From positions 456,510 to 520,509 of the forward strand of contig NZ_QUNG01000001.1 in assembly GCF_003387375.1 (NCBI RefSeq): a stretch of 64,000 nt of DNA, read 5' to 3'. The position numbers and the translations under genes are program-made. The number at the start of each line of letters is the position of its first letter. Position 1 is the first letter of the stretch. This DNA comes from Marinomonas pollencensis (GTDB lineage Bacteria > Pseudomonadota > Gammaproteobacteria > Pseudomonadales > Marinomonadaceae). The notes below the pieces were generated by a model. It made no database searches. It had not been told where the DNA came from and saw nothing but the letters and a program-made list of their open reading frames with translations. Shown piece by piece: positions 50,394 through 58,833 of this stretch.

Positions 50394-53024
50394 TTAGCCC
50401 GTGTTTTGCATGCCGCTCGCGATGCCAGCCATGGTAATCATCAGAGCTTTATTCACCTCAGGGTTTTCAGCACTCTTACGACTACGGTAGAGCAATTCAG
50501 CCTGTAAATAGTGCAGAGGATCAATATATGGGTTACGCACATCAATAGACAGGCGAATCGTTTTATTGTCTTCAATTAAACGCTGTTGCTGCTTAAGCTC
50601 TTTCACCAAACGACTTACCTGAGCTAACTTATTGCGTAATAGGCGCCCTAAACCTTGCAGCTCATCACCTACTAAACGCTTTTCATAATATTCGGAAATC
50701 TCAGGCTCGGCTTTTGCCAGCACCATGTCCAGCATATCTAAATAAGCACCGAAGAAAGGCCACTTACCGTGCATTTCTCGTAACTTGTCTAGATTACCCG
50801 ACTCTATCGCCTGCTCCAGTGCGCTTTCAGCCCCTAACCACGCAGGCAGCATCAAACGAATTTGCATCCAGGCAAAGATCCAAGGAATGGCCCTCAAGCT
50901 CTCTACGCCGCCGTCAGAGCGTCTGCGGGCAGGTCTTGAGCCAAGCGGCAACTTAGCCAGCTCTTGCTCTGGCGTAGTGGCCCTAAAGTAAGGCACAAAA
51001 TCCTCATGACCCAACACAATTGAGCGGTATTGATTCATCCCCACTTCAGCCATTTCATCCATAATGGCGCGCCACTCTTCTTTAGGCTCAGTCGTTGGCA
51101 TTAATGTCGCTTCCAGCACCGCTGAGCAATAAAGCTCAAGAGAGCGTACTGCTATATCAGGGATACCAAATTTGAAACGGATCATTTCCCCTTGTTCCGT
51201 TACCCGAATCGCACCGTTTACCGACCCTGGAGGCTGAGACAAAATAGCCACATGAGCAGGACCGCCGCCACGACCAACAGTGCCGCCACGGCCATGAAAT
51301 AAGGTCAGATGCACGCCATGTTTTTTGCATAAGCGAGTCAGCGCTTCTTGCGCGCGATATTGCCCCCAAGTGGCGGCTATTTGGCCAGCATCTTTTGCTG
51401 AGTCCGAATAACCTATCATGACTTCTTGGCGACCATCGATATAAGCTTTATACCAAGGCAAAGAAAACAATTGCTCGATAATTGGCTCGGCGTTATCAAG
51501 GTCTGCTAGGGTTTCAAAAAGCGGCACAATGCGCATTGCAAACGACACCCCAGACTCTTTCAAAAGCAACGCAACGGCCAGCACATCCGATGGCGCGCTT
51601 GCCATAGAAATCACATAGGAGCCAAATGAATTCGCCTCGCCTTTAGCAATCATCGAAAAAGTGTCTAGTACCTCTTTAACATCCGCGGTGGGAGACCAGC
51701 TTGAAGGCAACAAGGGGCGTTTAGAATTCAGCTCGGTCAATAGAAAAGCCTGTCGAGATGCTTCATCCCACTCTGCGTAATCCCCCACCCCGTAAAAACG
51801 CGTAATAGCAGATAGGGCTTCAATATGGCGCGAAGCATCTTGTCGTACATCCAAACGCACCAGCGTCATGCCAAACGTCGCGGCACAGCGAATCAAATCA
51901 AGCAAAGAGCCATTGGCAATCACCTTCATTCCGCAATCAATCAAAGACTGATAACACAACACCAAATCGTCGTAGAGCTCTCGACTGTTTAACATAATGT
52001 TATCATCCGCCACGGCTTTCCCATCGAGGCGGGCTTTGGCCCAATTTTTGGTGGCTACTATTTTGCTTTCCAAACGGCGTAATACATCCCGATATGGTTG
52101 CGCACTGTCACCAACACGAGCGCGCAACGCCGCATTACATTGCGTCATAGAAAATTCAGAACGCAATACACTCAAATCTTTAATATATAAGTCTGCCGCC
52201 ATCCAGCGAGCCAGCAAAGTCACCTCTTCAGTCACTTTATGTGTCACATTCGGGTTGCCATCACGATCCCCACCCATCCAAGTGGCAAAGCGAATCGGAG
52301 CTAAATCAAGAGGTAACTGCAAGCCTTCAGCGTGCTCATTTATCTGCGCATCCAGCTGCCTGAAGAAACGCGGTACGGCTTGCCATAAAGACTGCTCTAT
52401 AACCGCGAACCCCCACTTAGCCTCATCAACTGGCGTCGGTCTGTCTTCACGGATTTCATCCGTATGCCATGCTTGCGTGATAATTTCTTTGAGACGGCGT
52501 ATATGCTTAGTTTTTTCCAGCGGCAATATATTGTCTTTGTCTAGCGCTTCTAATTCAGTGGAGATATTGTCGTATTTACGAATCAAAGAACGACGCACGA
52601 CTTCGGTTGGGTGCGCTGTAAGCACCAACTCAATAGATTGTTCTTGCAAAGACGCCAACATTTGCTCACCCGACACTCCTTTGTCAGATAAACGCGAAAG
52701 CAAATCCCCCACTGGGTTGTGATACACCCCTAAACTCTCATTGGTACGGCGACGGTGAACTCTATGGTATTGCTCAGCAATGTTAGATAAGTTGAGAAAT
52801 TGGTTAAACGCACGAGCAACGGGAACAATATCTTTATCATCCAGCGCTTCAAGGGCTTCGATTAACGCAGCAGAGTCCCCAGTTTGACGCCCCTCTTTTG
52901 ATAGCAATCGAATGTTTTCAACTTTTTCTAAAAATGCATCCCCTAGATGATTACTCATGGTTTCCCCAAGGCAATCTCCTAAAAGTCGGACATTTTCCCG
53001 TAACGATGCTTGATTATCACTCAC
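50394..53024 (-). CDS. ppc: Phosphoenolpyruvate carboxylase
   Basis: Anaplerotic carboxylation of phosphoenolpyruvate to oxaloacetate. The 876-residue protein has the catalytic His in VLTAHPTEVVRRS, the second signature GYSDSAKDAG, FHGRGGTVGRGGGP, and the C-terminal QNTG tail that binds aspartate. The start is GTG at 53024 with a strong AAGGAGG five bases upstream. Confidence 0.98.
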   Translation of the reverse strand: MSDNQASLRENVRLLGDCLGETMSNHLGDAFLEKVENIRLLSKEGRQTGDSAALIEALEALDDKDIVPVARAFNQFLNLSNIAEQYHRVHRRRTNESLGVYHNPVGDLLSRLSDKGVSGEQMLASLQEQSIELVLTAHPTEVVRRSLIRKYDNISTELEALDKDNILPLEKTKHIRRLKEIITQAWHTDEIREDRPTPVDEAKWGFAVIEQSLWQAVPRFFRQLDAQINEHAEGLQLPLDLAPIRFATWMGGDRDGNPNVTHKVTEEVTLLARWMAADLYIKDLSVLRSEFSMTQCNAALRARVGDSAQPYRDVLRRLESKIVATKNWAKARLDGKAVADDNIMLNSRELYDDLVLCYQSLIDCGMKVIANGSLLDLIRCAATFGMTLVRLDVRQDASRHIEALSAITRFYGVGDYAEWDEASRQAFLLTELNSKRPLLPSSWSPTADVKEVLDTFSMIAKGEANSFGSYVISMASAPSDVLAVALLLKESGVSFAMRIVPLFETLADLDNAEPIIEQLFSLPWYKAYIDGRQEVMIGYSDSAKDAGQIAATWGQYRAQEALTRLCKKHGVHLTLFHGRGGTVGRGGGPAHVAILSQPPGSVNGAIRVTEQGEMIRFKFGIPDIAVRSLELYCSAVLEATLMPTTEPKEEWRAIMDEMAEVGMNQYRSIVLGHEDFVPYFRATTPEQELAKLPLGSRPARRRSDGGVESLRAIPWIFAWMQIRLMLPAWLGAESALEQAIESGNLDKLREMHGKWPFFGAYLDMLDMVLAKAEPEISEYYEKRLVGDELQGLGRLLRNKLAQVSRLVKELKQQQRLIEDNKTIRLSIDVRNPYIDPLHYLQAELLYRSRKSAENPEVNKALMITMAGIASGMQNTG

Positions 53025-53084
53025 TTCACCCTCCTTCCGCTAAAAAAACGTTTCTAATTATTATGATGTATTAACCGTTTTTAT

Positions 53085-53891
53085 TTACAAACCTTCTGCT
53101 TTTGCTTGCTCCCAATATTGATCCAATTCTTCAAGGGAACAATCTGTTATTTCTTTATTTTGAGACAATAGCAAGCTTTCAATTCGAGCAAAGCGTCGAC
53201 GAAATTTTACATTGGTTCGATTCAAAGCCACATCTGGGGAAACCTTAAGATGGCGTGCTAAGTTGCTCATCGCAAACAATACATCGCCCATTTCTGCTTC
53301 AATATGATCTTTTTCTAAATCCTGAATAGCCGCCTCTAATTCGTCTAGCTCTTCTCGAATTTTGGCAAATACTGGTCCACTGTCTTGCCAATCAAAGCCC
53401 ACTTTTGAGGCTTTTTTTTGCAATTTGGCCGCTTGCATTAGGGCCGGCATAGAAACCGGCACCTCGTCCAACAAACTGCCGACCTGTTGCCCTGCTTTTT
53501 CTTCGGCCTTAATTGCTTGCCACTGGGCTGATAAGTCTGCTGTCGTATTACTTGCACCCTGCCCAAAGCTCGTTAACCGGCCATCAGGAAAGACATGAGG
53601 GTGCCGACGGAGCATTTTCTCAACAATCCCCGACACCACATCATTAAAATCAAAATGACCGTCTTCTTTACCGATCTGTGCATAGAACACGATTTGGAAC
53701 AGCAAATCACCAAGCTCTTCTTTTAAATGCTGATGATCTTCTCGCTCAATAGCATCGAGTACTTCATAGGTTTCTTCTAATGTAAAAGCCGCAATGGTTT
53801 TGTTGGTCTGCTGCTGATCCCAAGGGCAACCATGCTGCTTATCCCTAAGACAGGCCATCAAAGTTAGTAGCTGATTAATTACGTCACTCAA
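53085..53891 (-). CDS. mazG: Nucleoside triphosphate pyrophosphohydrolase MazG
   Basis: Hydrolyses (d)NTPs to monophosphates; in E. coli it lowers ppGpp during starvation. The 268-residue protein has the tandem all-alpha MazG domains: CPWDQQQT, EETYEVLDAI, LKEELGDLLFQIVFYAQ with the EExxE-type metal site, and the second EAEMGDVLFAMSNLARH. The start is TTG, overlapping the relA stop as TTGA; the N-terminus then aligns with E. coli MazG. relA-mazG adjacency is classic. Confidence 0.96.
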   Translation of the reverse strand: MSDVINQLLTLMACLRDKQHGCPWDQQQTNKTIAAFTLEETYEVLDAIEREDHQHLKEELGDLLFQIVFYAQIGKEDGHFDFNDVVSGIVEKMLRRHPHVFPDGRLTSFGQGASNTTADLSAQWQAIKAEEKAGQQVGSLLDEVPVSMPALMQAAKLQKKASKVGFDWQDSGPVFAKIREELDELEAAIQDLEKDHIEAEMGDVLFAMSNLARHLKVSPDVALNRTNVKFRRRFARIESLLLSQNKEITDCSLEELDQYWEQAKAEGL

Positions 53892-56137
53892 AAGTCTTTT
53901 TCTCTGAATACATTCAATACATTAGGCAACTGATCAATACGATGCAGCAATTTGCTCAATACGCCTAACTCTCCCACTTCAATGGTAAATCGTATGGTCG
54001 CGGTGTGACTATCTTGGGCAGACAAGGTATTCATCGACAATAAATTCACCTTCTCATTTGCCAACAAGCTAGTGATGTCATTCAGCAACCCTGTGCGATC
54101 ATAAGCTTCAACCTGTATATTGACCGGGTACAGGTTATCCACCTCTTCACCCCAGTTCACTTCCACCATACGCTCTGGCTCATCCAAACTCATTTGCACT
54201 ACATTAATGCAGTCCTCTTTATGAATAGAAACACCTCGGCCCTGGGTGATGTAACCAACAATGCTATCGCCGGGAATCGGAGAGCAGCATTTTGCCATCT
54301 GCGTTAATAACTTACCGACACCCAATATGTGTACATCATTGTCTGAGGATTTATGACGACTCTTTTTAAGACGAATTGGTCGTACGGTAGGCGTGTTACC
54401 ATCCAAGCCATATAAATCATCAATCGCATGCAGCACACGCGATAACTGAATATCACCCGCTCCCAACGCGACATAAATATCTTCAGCATTCGAGAAATTA
54501 AATTTCGCAGATACTTTTAGTAAATCGACCTTACTGTCTTCCACCCCTAAGCGCTTCAGCTGTTTATCCAGTAAGCTTTTACCCGCTTCTAAATTTTTCT
54601 CGCGGTCTTCTTTTCTAAACCAATTTTGGATTTTTGCACGGGCCCGATTGGTTCGCACATAGCCAAATGTAGGGTGCAGCCAGTCGCGGCTAGGCACTCC
54701 CTCTTTGGAGGTTAAGATCTCAACCTTGTCACCCGTTTTCAAATGCGTCACAAGGGAAATAATCTTACCGTTCACTTTCGCACCACGACAGCGATGGCCG
54801 ATCTCGGTATGAACCCGATAAGCAAAGTCAATCGGGGTCGAATTCACCGGTAGATCAACCACATGACCGTCTGGCGTAAAGACATAGATACGGTCTTGCT
54901 CAATGTCACTGCGCACTTGCTCAGAAAGAGATTCCAAATTACCTTGCACTTCATGGAAGTCCAAAATAGTACGCAGCCACTGTAACTTTTCTTCGTAGCT
55001 GGTACTGTTCGAACTAAGGTCTGTGCCTTTGTATTTCCAGTGTGCACACACCCCAAGCTCGGCATCTTCATGCATTTTATGAGTCCGGATTTGTATTTCG
55101 AGTGCGCGCCCTTGTGGCCCAATCACCGCCGTATGCAGCGACTGATAACCATTGGTTTTAGGATTGCTAATATAATCATCAAATTCTTGTGGAATGGGGC
55201 GCCAAAGGTTATGCACCACCCCTAAAACGCCATAACACTCCATTGTTTCATCGACTAAGATACGCACTGCACGCACATCATAGACTTCGTCAAAGCCAAT
55301 ATTTTTACGCTTCATTTTGCGCCAAATACTGTAAATGTGTTTAGCACGCCCCATTAGATCCGCATGAATATTAATATTTTCCAAACGCTCTCTAAGAACA
55401 TTGATAACATCATCAATATACTGCTGACGATCTAATCGTTTTTCATCTAGCCAAGTTGCAATTCGCTTGTAATCTGAGGGATAAAGGTAACGGAAAGAAA
55501 GGTCTTCTAACTCCCATTTTATGTGGCCAATACCAAGTCGGTGAGCAAGCGGTGCGTATACACTTTGCACTTCTAGGGCAACCGCGACGCGCCTTGCCTC
55601 ATCTTGGTGCTTAGCTTCTTTTATCGCGCAGGCGCGTTCCGCCAGTTTAATCAGCACCACACGCACATCATCAATGATGGAAACCAGCATCTTACGCAAA
55701 GATTCTAATTGGTTCTCACTGCTGCCTAATACTTCTGCTGCGGTATCCGCGGTGAGATTTTTAGAAACCTCACCCATACGAATAACCCCTTCAATCAAGG
55801 AGGCAACTTTACGCCCAAACATGTCGACAACACGAGACAGTGGCAACTGATCTTCGCGCACAGCTCGGTATAAAGCCGCGGCTAACAACGAATCTTGATC
55901 CGCACGAAAACCAGATAAAATCTCAACCATTTCAAGGCCGGCACGGAAGGTACTCGCTTGCGGTCCCCAATAGGAATGTCGTGGTGATTGAAGCTCTGCC
56001 TGACGTGCCAGTTCACAAGCCATGCGTAACGGCACTCTAGCGCCTTCATCTACTTTATCAGCAAATTGCTCCATCCAACGGTCTATATCAACCGTACCAT
56101 CCCCTAAAATCGGGTGGTCTTTTCTGACTGTTACCAT
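53888..56137 (-). CDS. relA: GTP pyrophosphokinase RelA ((p)ppGpp synthetase I)
   Basis: Ribosome-associated synthetase of the stringent-response alarmone. The 749-residue protein has an N-terminal hydrolase-like domain that lacks the HD metal motif, so hydrolysis is absent; the synthetase domain with the RelA-type EFDD signature before YISNPKTNGYQSLHT; a TGS domain (about 400-465); a zinc-finger/CC region (MAKCCSPIPGDSIVGY); and a C-terminal ACT domain. It starts immediately after rlmD with AAGGG eight bases upstream. Confidence 0.98.
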   Translation of the reverse strand: MVTVRKDHPILGDGTVDIDRWMEQFADKVDEGARVPLRMACELARQAELQSPRHSYWGPQASTFRAGLEMVEILSGFRADQDSLLAAALYRAVREDQLPLSRVVDMFGRKVASLIEGVIRMGEVSKNLTADTAAEVLGSSENQLESLRKMLVSIIDDVRVVLIKLAERACAIKEAKHQDEARRVAVALEVQSVYAPLAHRLGIGHIKWELEDLSFRYLYPSDYKRIATWLDEKRLDRQQYIDDVINVLRERLENINIHADLMGRAKHIYSIWRKMKRKNIGFDEVYDVRAVRILVDETMECYGVLGVVHNLWRPIPQEFDDYISNPKTNGYQSLHTAVIGPQGRALEIQIRTHKMHEDAELGVCAHWKYKGTDLSSNSTSYEEKLQWLRTILDFHEVQGNLESLSEQVRSDIEQDRIYVFTPDGHVVDLPVNSTPIDFAYRVHTEIGHRCRGAKVNGKIISLVTHLKTGDKVEILTSKEGVPSRDWLHPTFGYVRTNRARAKIQNWFRKEDREKNLEAGKSLLDKQLKRLGVEDSKVDLLKVSAKFNFSNAEDIYVALGAGDIQLSRVLHAIDDLYGLDGNTPTVRPIRLKKSRHKSSDNDVHILGVGKLLTQMAKCCSPIPGDSIVGYITQGRGVSIHKEDCINVVQMSLDEPERMVEVNWGEEVDNLYPVNIQVEAYDRTGLLNDITSLLANEKVNLLSMNTLSAQDSHTATIRFTIEVGELGVLSKLLHRIDQLPNVLNVFREKDF

Positions 56138-57469
56138 TTACTTGCCCTTCAATTTACTTCTTTTTTGCAGCAACATCATGGTCTCAACATGGGAAGTTTG
56201 TGGAAACATATCCATCAAACTCACCCGTAAGACCTGATATCCTTTTGCGACTAAATACTCGGCATCCCGTGCCAAAGTAGAAGCGTTGCAAGAAACATAC
56301 AATATTTGTTCTGGTTTAATCTTTATAATGCTATCAAGGAACTCTAAAGCGCCAGCCCGAGGTGGGTCAAGCAACACTTTTGTCACACCCATTTTGACCA
56401 AGTCAGTCGAAACCGGTCGCGTTAAGTCTGCCGCCAAGAAGGTCACCTTGTCCAGTTGATTTCGTTGAGCATTTTTCTTGCCAGCTTCAACCATCGTTTC
56501 TTGAACTTCGATACCTAACACCTGCTTCGCCCGTTTCGCCAACGGTAATGAGAAATTTCCAACGCCACAAAACAGATCCAGAACAACATCATTTTCATGC
56601 GGTGCCAGCCACTCCATCGCTTGGCTAACCATCTTTCTATTTAAGGCTTCATTGACTTGTATAAAGTCTTGCGGATGATAATGAAAAGTCAGCCCATCTA
56701 ACTCATAGCGTCTTAGAGACTCATCAGCTACAGGTGCCTTCGCTTCATTCGATTGCTGCCAATACAGCATGACACCGAGATCATTTGCCCAAGACTGCCA
56801 CTCATTTCTAAGCGGGTCTGTGATAGATGCCGTTAAGCGAAATAATACCGAGCAACCTTGGCTATCTTCCAGTAACTCCAAATGACCTATTTTACTGGCT
56901 AAGGAGCTCTGTGCTAACTTATCTGACAGGGCTGAGTAAATCGCCTGAAGAGGCTTAGTAAGAACCAGGCATTGGTCTATCTGAATGATGTCTTTAGAGG
57001 CTTTTCCTCTAAACCCAATCAACAACTTGCCCTTTTGAGAGTGAACTGAGATACGCGCTCGGCGTCGATAATAAAGAGGTTGATCCGTTAGCATTTCCAG
57101 ATCAAGATCGGCAGCAACATTGCGCAGCTGGCCTTGAAGCCATTGCTGTTTTGCTTCCAATTGCTGTGGTGCCGCTAGGTGTTGAAAACTACAGCCGCCG
57201 CACTGAGCAAAATGAACACACTCAGGCACAACTCGATGAGGGCTGGCTTCACTCACGTGAATTAACCGAGCTTCATCGAAACGTCGTCCTGTTTTGAAGA
57301 CTTGAGCTTCAACAACCTCCCCAGGTAATGCACCATCAATAAAAGTGACTTTCCCTGATAGACGCGCGACCCCTTTTGCTTCGTGGGTCAAGCCATCAAT
57401 TTGATAGCGTTGAACTGGGCCAAGTGGTTGTGCTTTTGGGGAACGGCGTGGCGCCTTTCTTGTTCTCAA
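56138..57469 (-). CDS. rlmD: 23S rRNA (uracil(1939)-C(5))-methyltransferase RlmD
   Basis: Iron-sulfur SAM methyltransferase. The 443-residue protein has an N-terminal TRAM domain (about 20-75), the 4Fe-4S Cys set CVHFAQCGGCSFQH plus a later Cys, SAM motif VVLDLFCGVGNFSLPLA, LDPPRAG and the catalytic Cys in ILYVSCNASTLARD. Translation appears to begin at TTG 57469 (AGAG upstream); no ATG is available upstream in frame. The order rlmD-relA-mazG matches E. coli and Pseudomonas. Confidence 0.96.
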   Translation of the reverse strand: MRTRKAPRRSPKAQPLGPVQRYQIDGLTHEAKGVARLSGKVTFIDGALPGEVVEAQVFKTGRRFDEARLIHVSEASPHRVVPECVHFAQCGGCSFQHLAAPQQLEAKQQWLQGQLRNVAADLDLEMLTDQPLYYRRRARISVHSQKGKLLIGFRGKASKDIIQIDQCLVLTKPLQAIYSALSDKLAQSSLASKIGHLELLEDSQGCSVLFRLTASITDPLRNEWQSWANDLGVMLYWQQSNEAKAPVADESLRRYELDGLTFHYHPQDFIQVNEALNRKMVSQAMEWLAPHENDVVLDLFCGVGNFSLPLAKRAKQVLGIEVQETMVEAGKKNAQRNQLDKVTFLAADLTRPVSTDLVKMGVTKVLLDPPRAGALEFLDSIIKIKPEQILYVSCNASTLARDAEYLVAKGYQVLRVSLMDMFPQTSHVETMMLLQKRSKLKGK

Positions 57470-57489
57470 TGGTGACTCTCTAATTAAGC

Positions 57490-57537
57490 AGGGATCGATA
57501 AATTGCGCTATTCTAACGCATCTGCTTATTGATCCCT
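57490..57537. repeat. Stem-loop between cysM and rlmD
   Basis: AGGGATCGATAA (57490-57501) and TTATTGATCCCT (57526-57537) form a 12-bp stem with one G-U pair; a small GCG/CGC pair lies in the loop. No T-tract follows on the minus strand, so it is more likely an mRNA structure or processing site than a terminator. Confidence 0.5.
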
Positions 57538-57567
57538 ACTATTTATCACCTCACCACCAACAGCAAA

Positions 57568-58464
57568 TTATGCTGGGTTAAACACGCCTGTCGAAAGGTA
57601 ACGGTCACCACGGTCACACACGATGGCAACAATAACGGCATTATTAACGACTTTTGACAATTCCAAAGCCGCATAGACAGAGCCACCAGAAGAAACACCA
57701 CAAAACACGCCTTCCTCTGTGGCTAAGCGACGCATGGTCACTTCCGCGTCTTCCTGACTGACATCCATGACTTTATCCACTCGTGTTTCATCAAAAATTG
57801 CGGGCAAGTAAGCCTTTGGCCAACGTCGTATTCCTGGAATACTGGCACCCTCTGTTGGCTGTAAGCCAACAATTTCAATCGCTGGATTTTGCTCTTTCAA
57901 ATAATGAGACACACCCATAATAGTTCCAGTGGTCCCCATCGAGCTGACAAAATGCGTCACGCTACCTTGTGTTTGTTGCCAAATTTCAGGCCCTGTACTC
58001 ACATAATGAGCATTCGGATTATCTTGGTTACCAAACTGATTTAACACCTTACCAAGACCTTGATCCTGCATTTCCATTGCTAAATCACGAGCACGCTCAA
58101 TGCCTTCTTCTTTGGTGACTAGATGCAAGATGGCGCCATAAGCCGTCATTGCTGACTTACGCTCTTGGCTCATATTGTCTGGCATAATAAGGTGCATTTT
58201 ATAACCTTTGATCGCCGCAGCCATCGCCAAAGCAATGCCAGTATTGCCACTGGTCGCTTCAATCAAGCTGTCACCTGGCTGGATATCACCACGACGTTCC
58301 GCTTGCACTATCATATTCAAAGCAGGTCGATCTTTTACTGAGCCAGCAGGATTCTGCCCTTCTAGCTTCAATAGCACAGTGTTACTTGCGTTTGGATTAA
58401 TACGCTGCAAGCGTACTAAAGGCGTTTGACCTATAATGGACTCTATTGTTGGGTATTGGCTCAT
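57568..58464 (-). CDS. cysM: Cysteine synthase B
   Basis: PLP enzyme making cysteine from O-acetylserine and sulfide or thiosulfate. From the ATG at 58464 it is 298 residues: IGQTPLVRL, the PLP lysine in NPAGSVKDRPAL, EATSGNTGIALA, the GTTGTIMG phosphate loop and the CysM-type C-terminus SSGGSVYAAL. The open frame continues 15 codons upstream without support. In many pseudomonads cysM also sits upstream of rlmD-relA. Confidence 0.95.
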   Translation of the reverse strand: MSQYPTIESIIGQTPLVRLQRINPNASNTVLLKLEGQNPAGSVKDRPALNMIVQAERRGDIQPGDSLIEATSGNTGIALAMAAAIKGYKMHLIMPDNMSQERKSAMTAYGAILHLVTKEEGIERARDLAMEMQDQGLGKVLNQFGNQDNPNAHYVSTGPEIWQQTQGSVTHFVSSMGTTGTIMGVSHYLKEQNPAIEIVGLQPTEGASIPGIRRWPKAYLPAIFDETRVDKVMDVSQEDAEVTMRRLATEEGVFCGVSSGGSVYAALELSKVVNNAVIVAIVCDRGDRYLSTGVFNPA

Positions 58465-58596
58465 AAAAACTTCATTGACATTAATAACGTGGGGAATGAA
58501 ACTTAACATTTCAATATATTTAAAAACACTCTTACTGAAGAGTAAAATAAGAAAGCGTTATAAACTTAGCCAAGAATTCACATTTGGAGCAAAAAT

Positions 58597-58821
58597 ATGC
58601 GCAGTTGTCTGTATGCAACCACATTAATTTCGCTATTGTTAGTCGCTGGCTGCGATATGTTTGCCGGGCCTTCTGCCGACATCCCTGATCGTGAACTCAG
58701 AAGCAAATGGCGCGAATGCAAACAAATTAAAAACCCTTCTCGCACTAAAGTGTTAGCCTGTGAAAACTATGAGCGCGAATGTGACCGTCGTAAAAACAAA
58801 GGCAACCTAGTGTGTTACTAA
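58597..58821 (+). CDS. Small four-cysteine lipoprotein upstream of barA
   Basis: A 74-residue precursor with a signal peptide and lipobox VAGC (Cys19). The +2 residue is Asp, which in E. coli retains a lipoprotein in the inner membrane. The mature 55 residues are charged and carry four further Cys (in WREC, LAC, REC and LVCY), suggesting two disulfides. GGAGC precedes the ATG. It ends 12 nt before the sensor-kinase start on the same strand, so co-transcription is likely. No family recognised. Confidence 0.75.
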   Translation: MRSCLYATTLISLLLVAGCDMFAGPSADIPDRELRSKWRECKQIKNPSRTKVLACENYERECDRRKNKGNLVCY

Positions 58822-58833
58822 AGAAAACCTGCC

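Noticed and set aside
51997-52722. A 241-codon plus-strand open frame antisense to ppc
   Set aside because: It mirrors the ppc reading frame, is Ser/Arg-rich with no domain, and has no ribosome site; ppc on the other strand is unquestionable.
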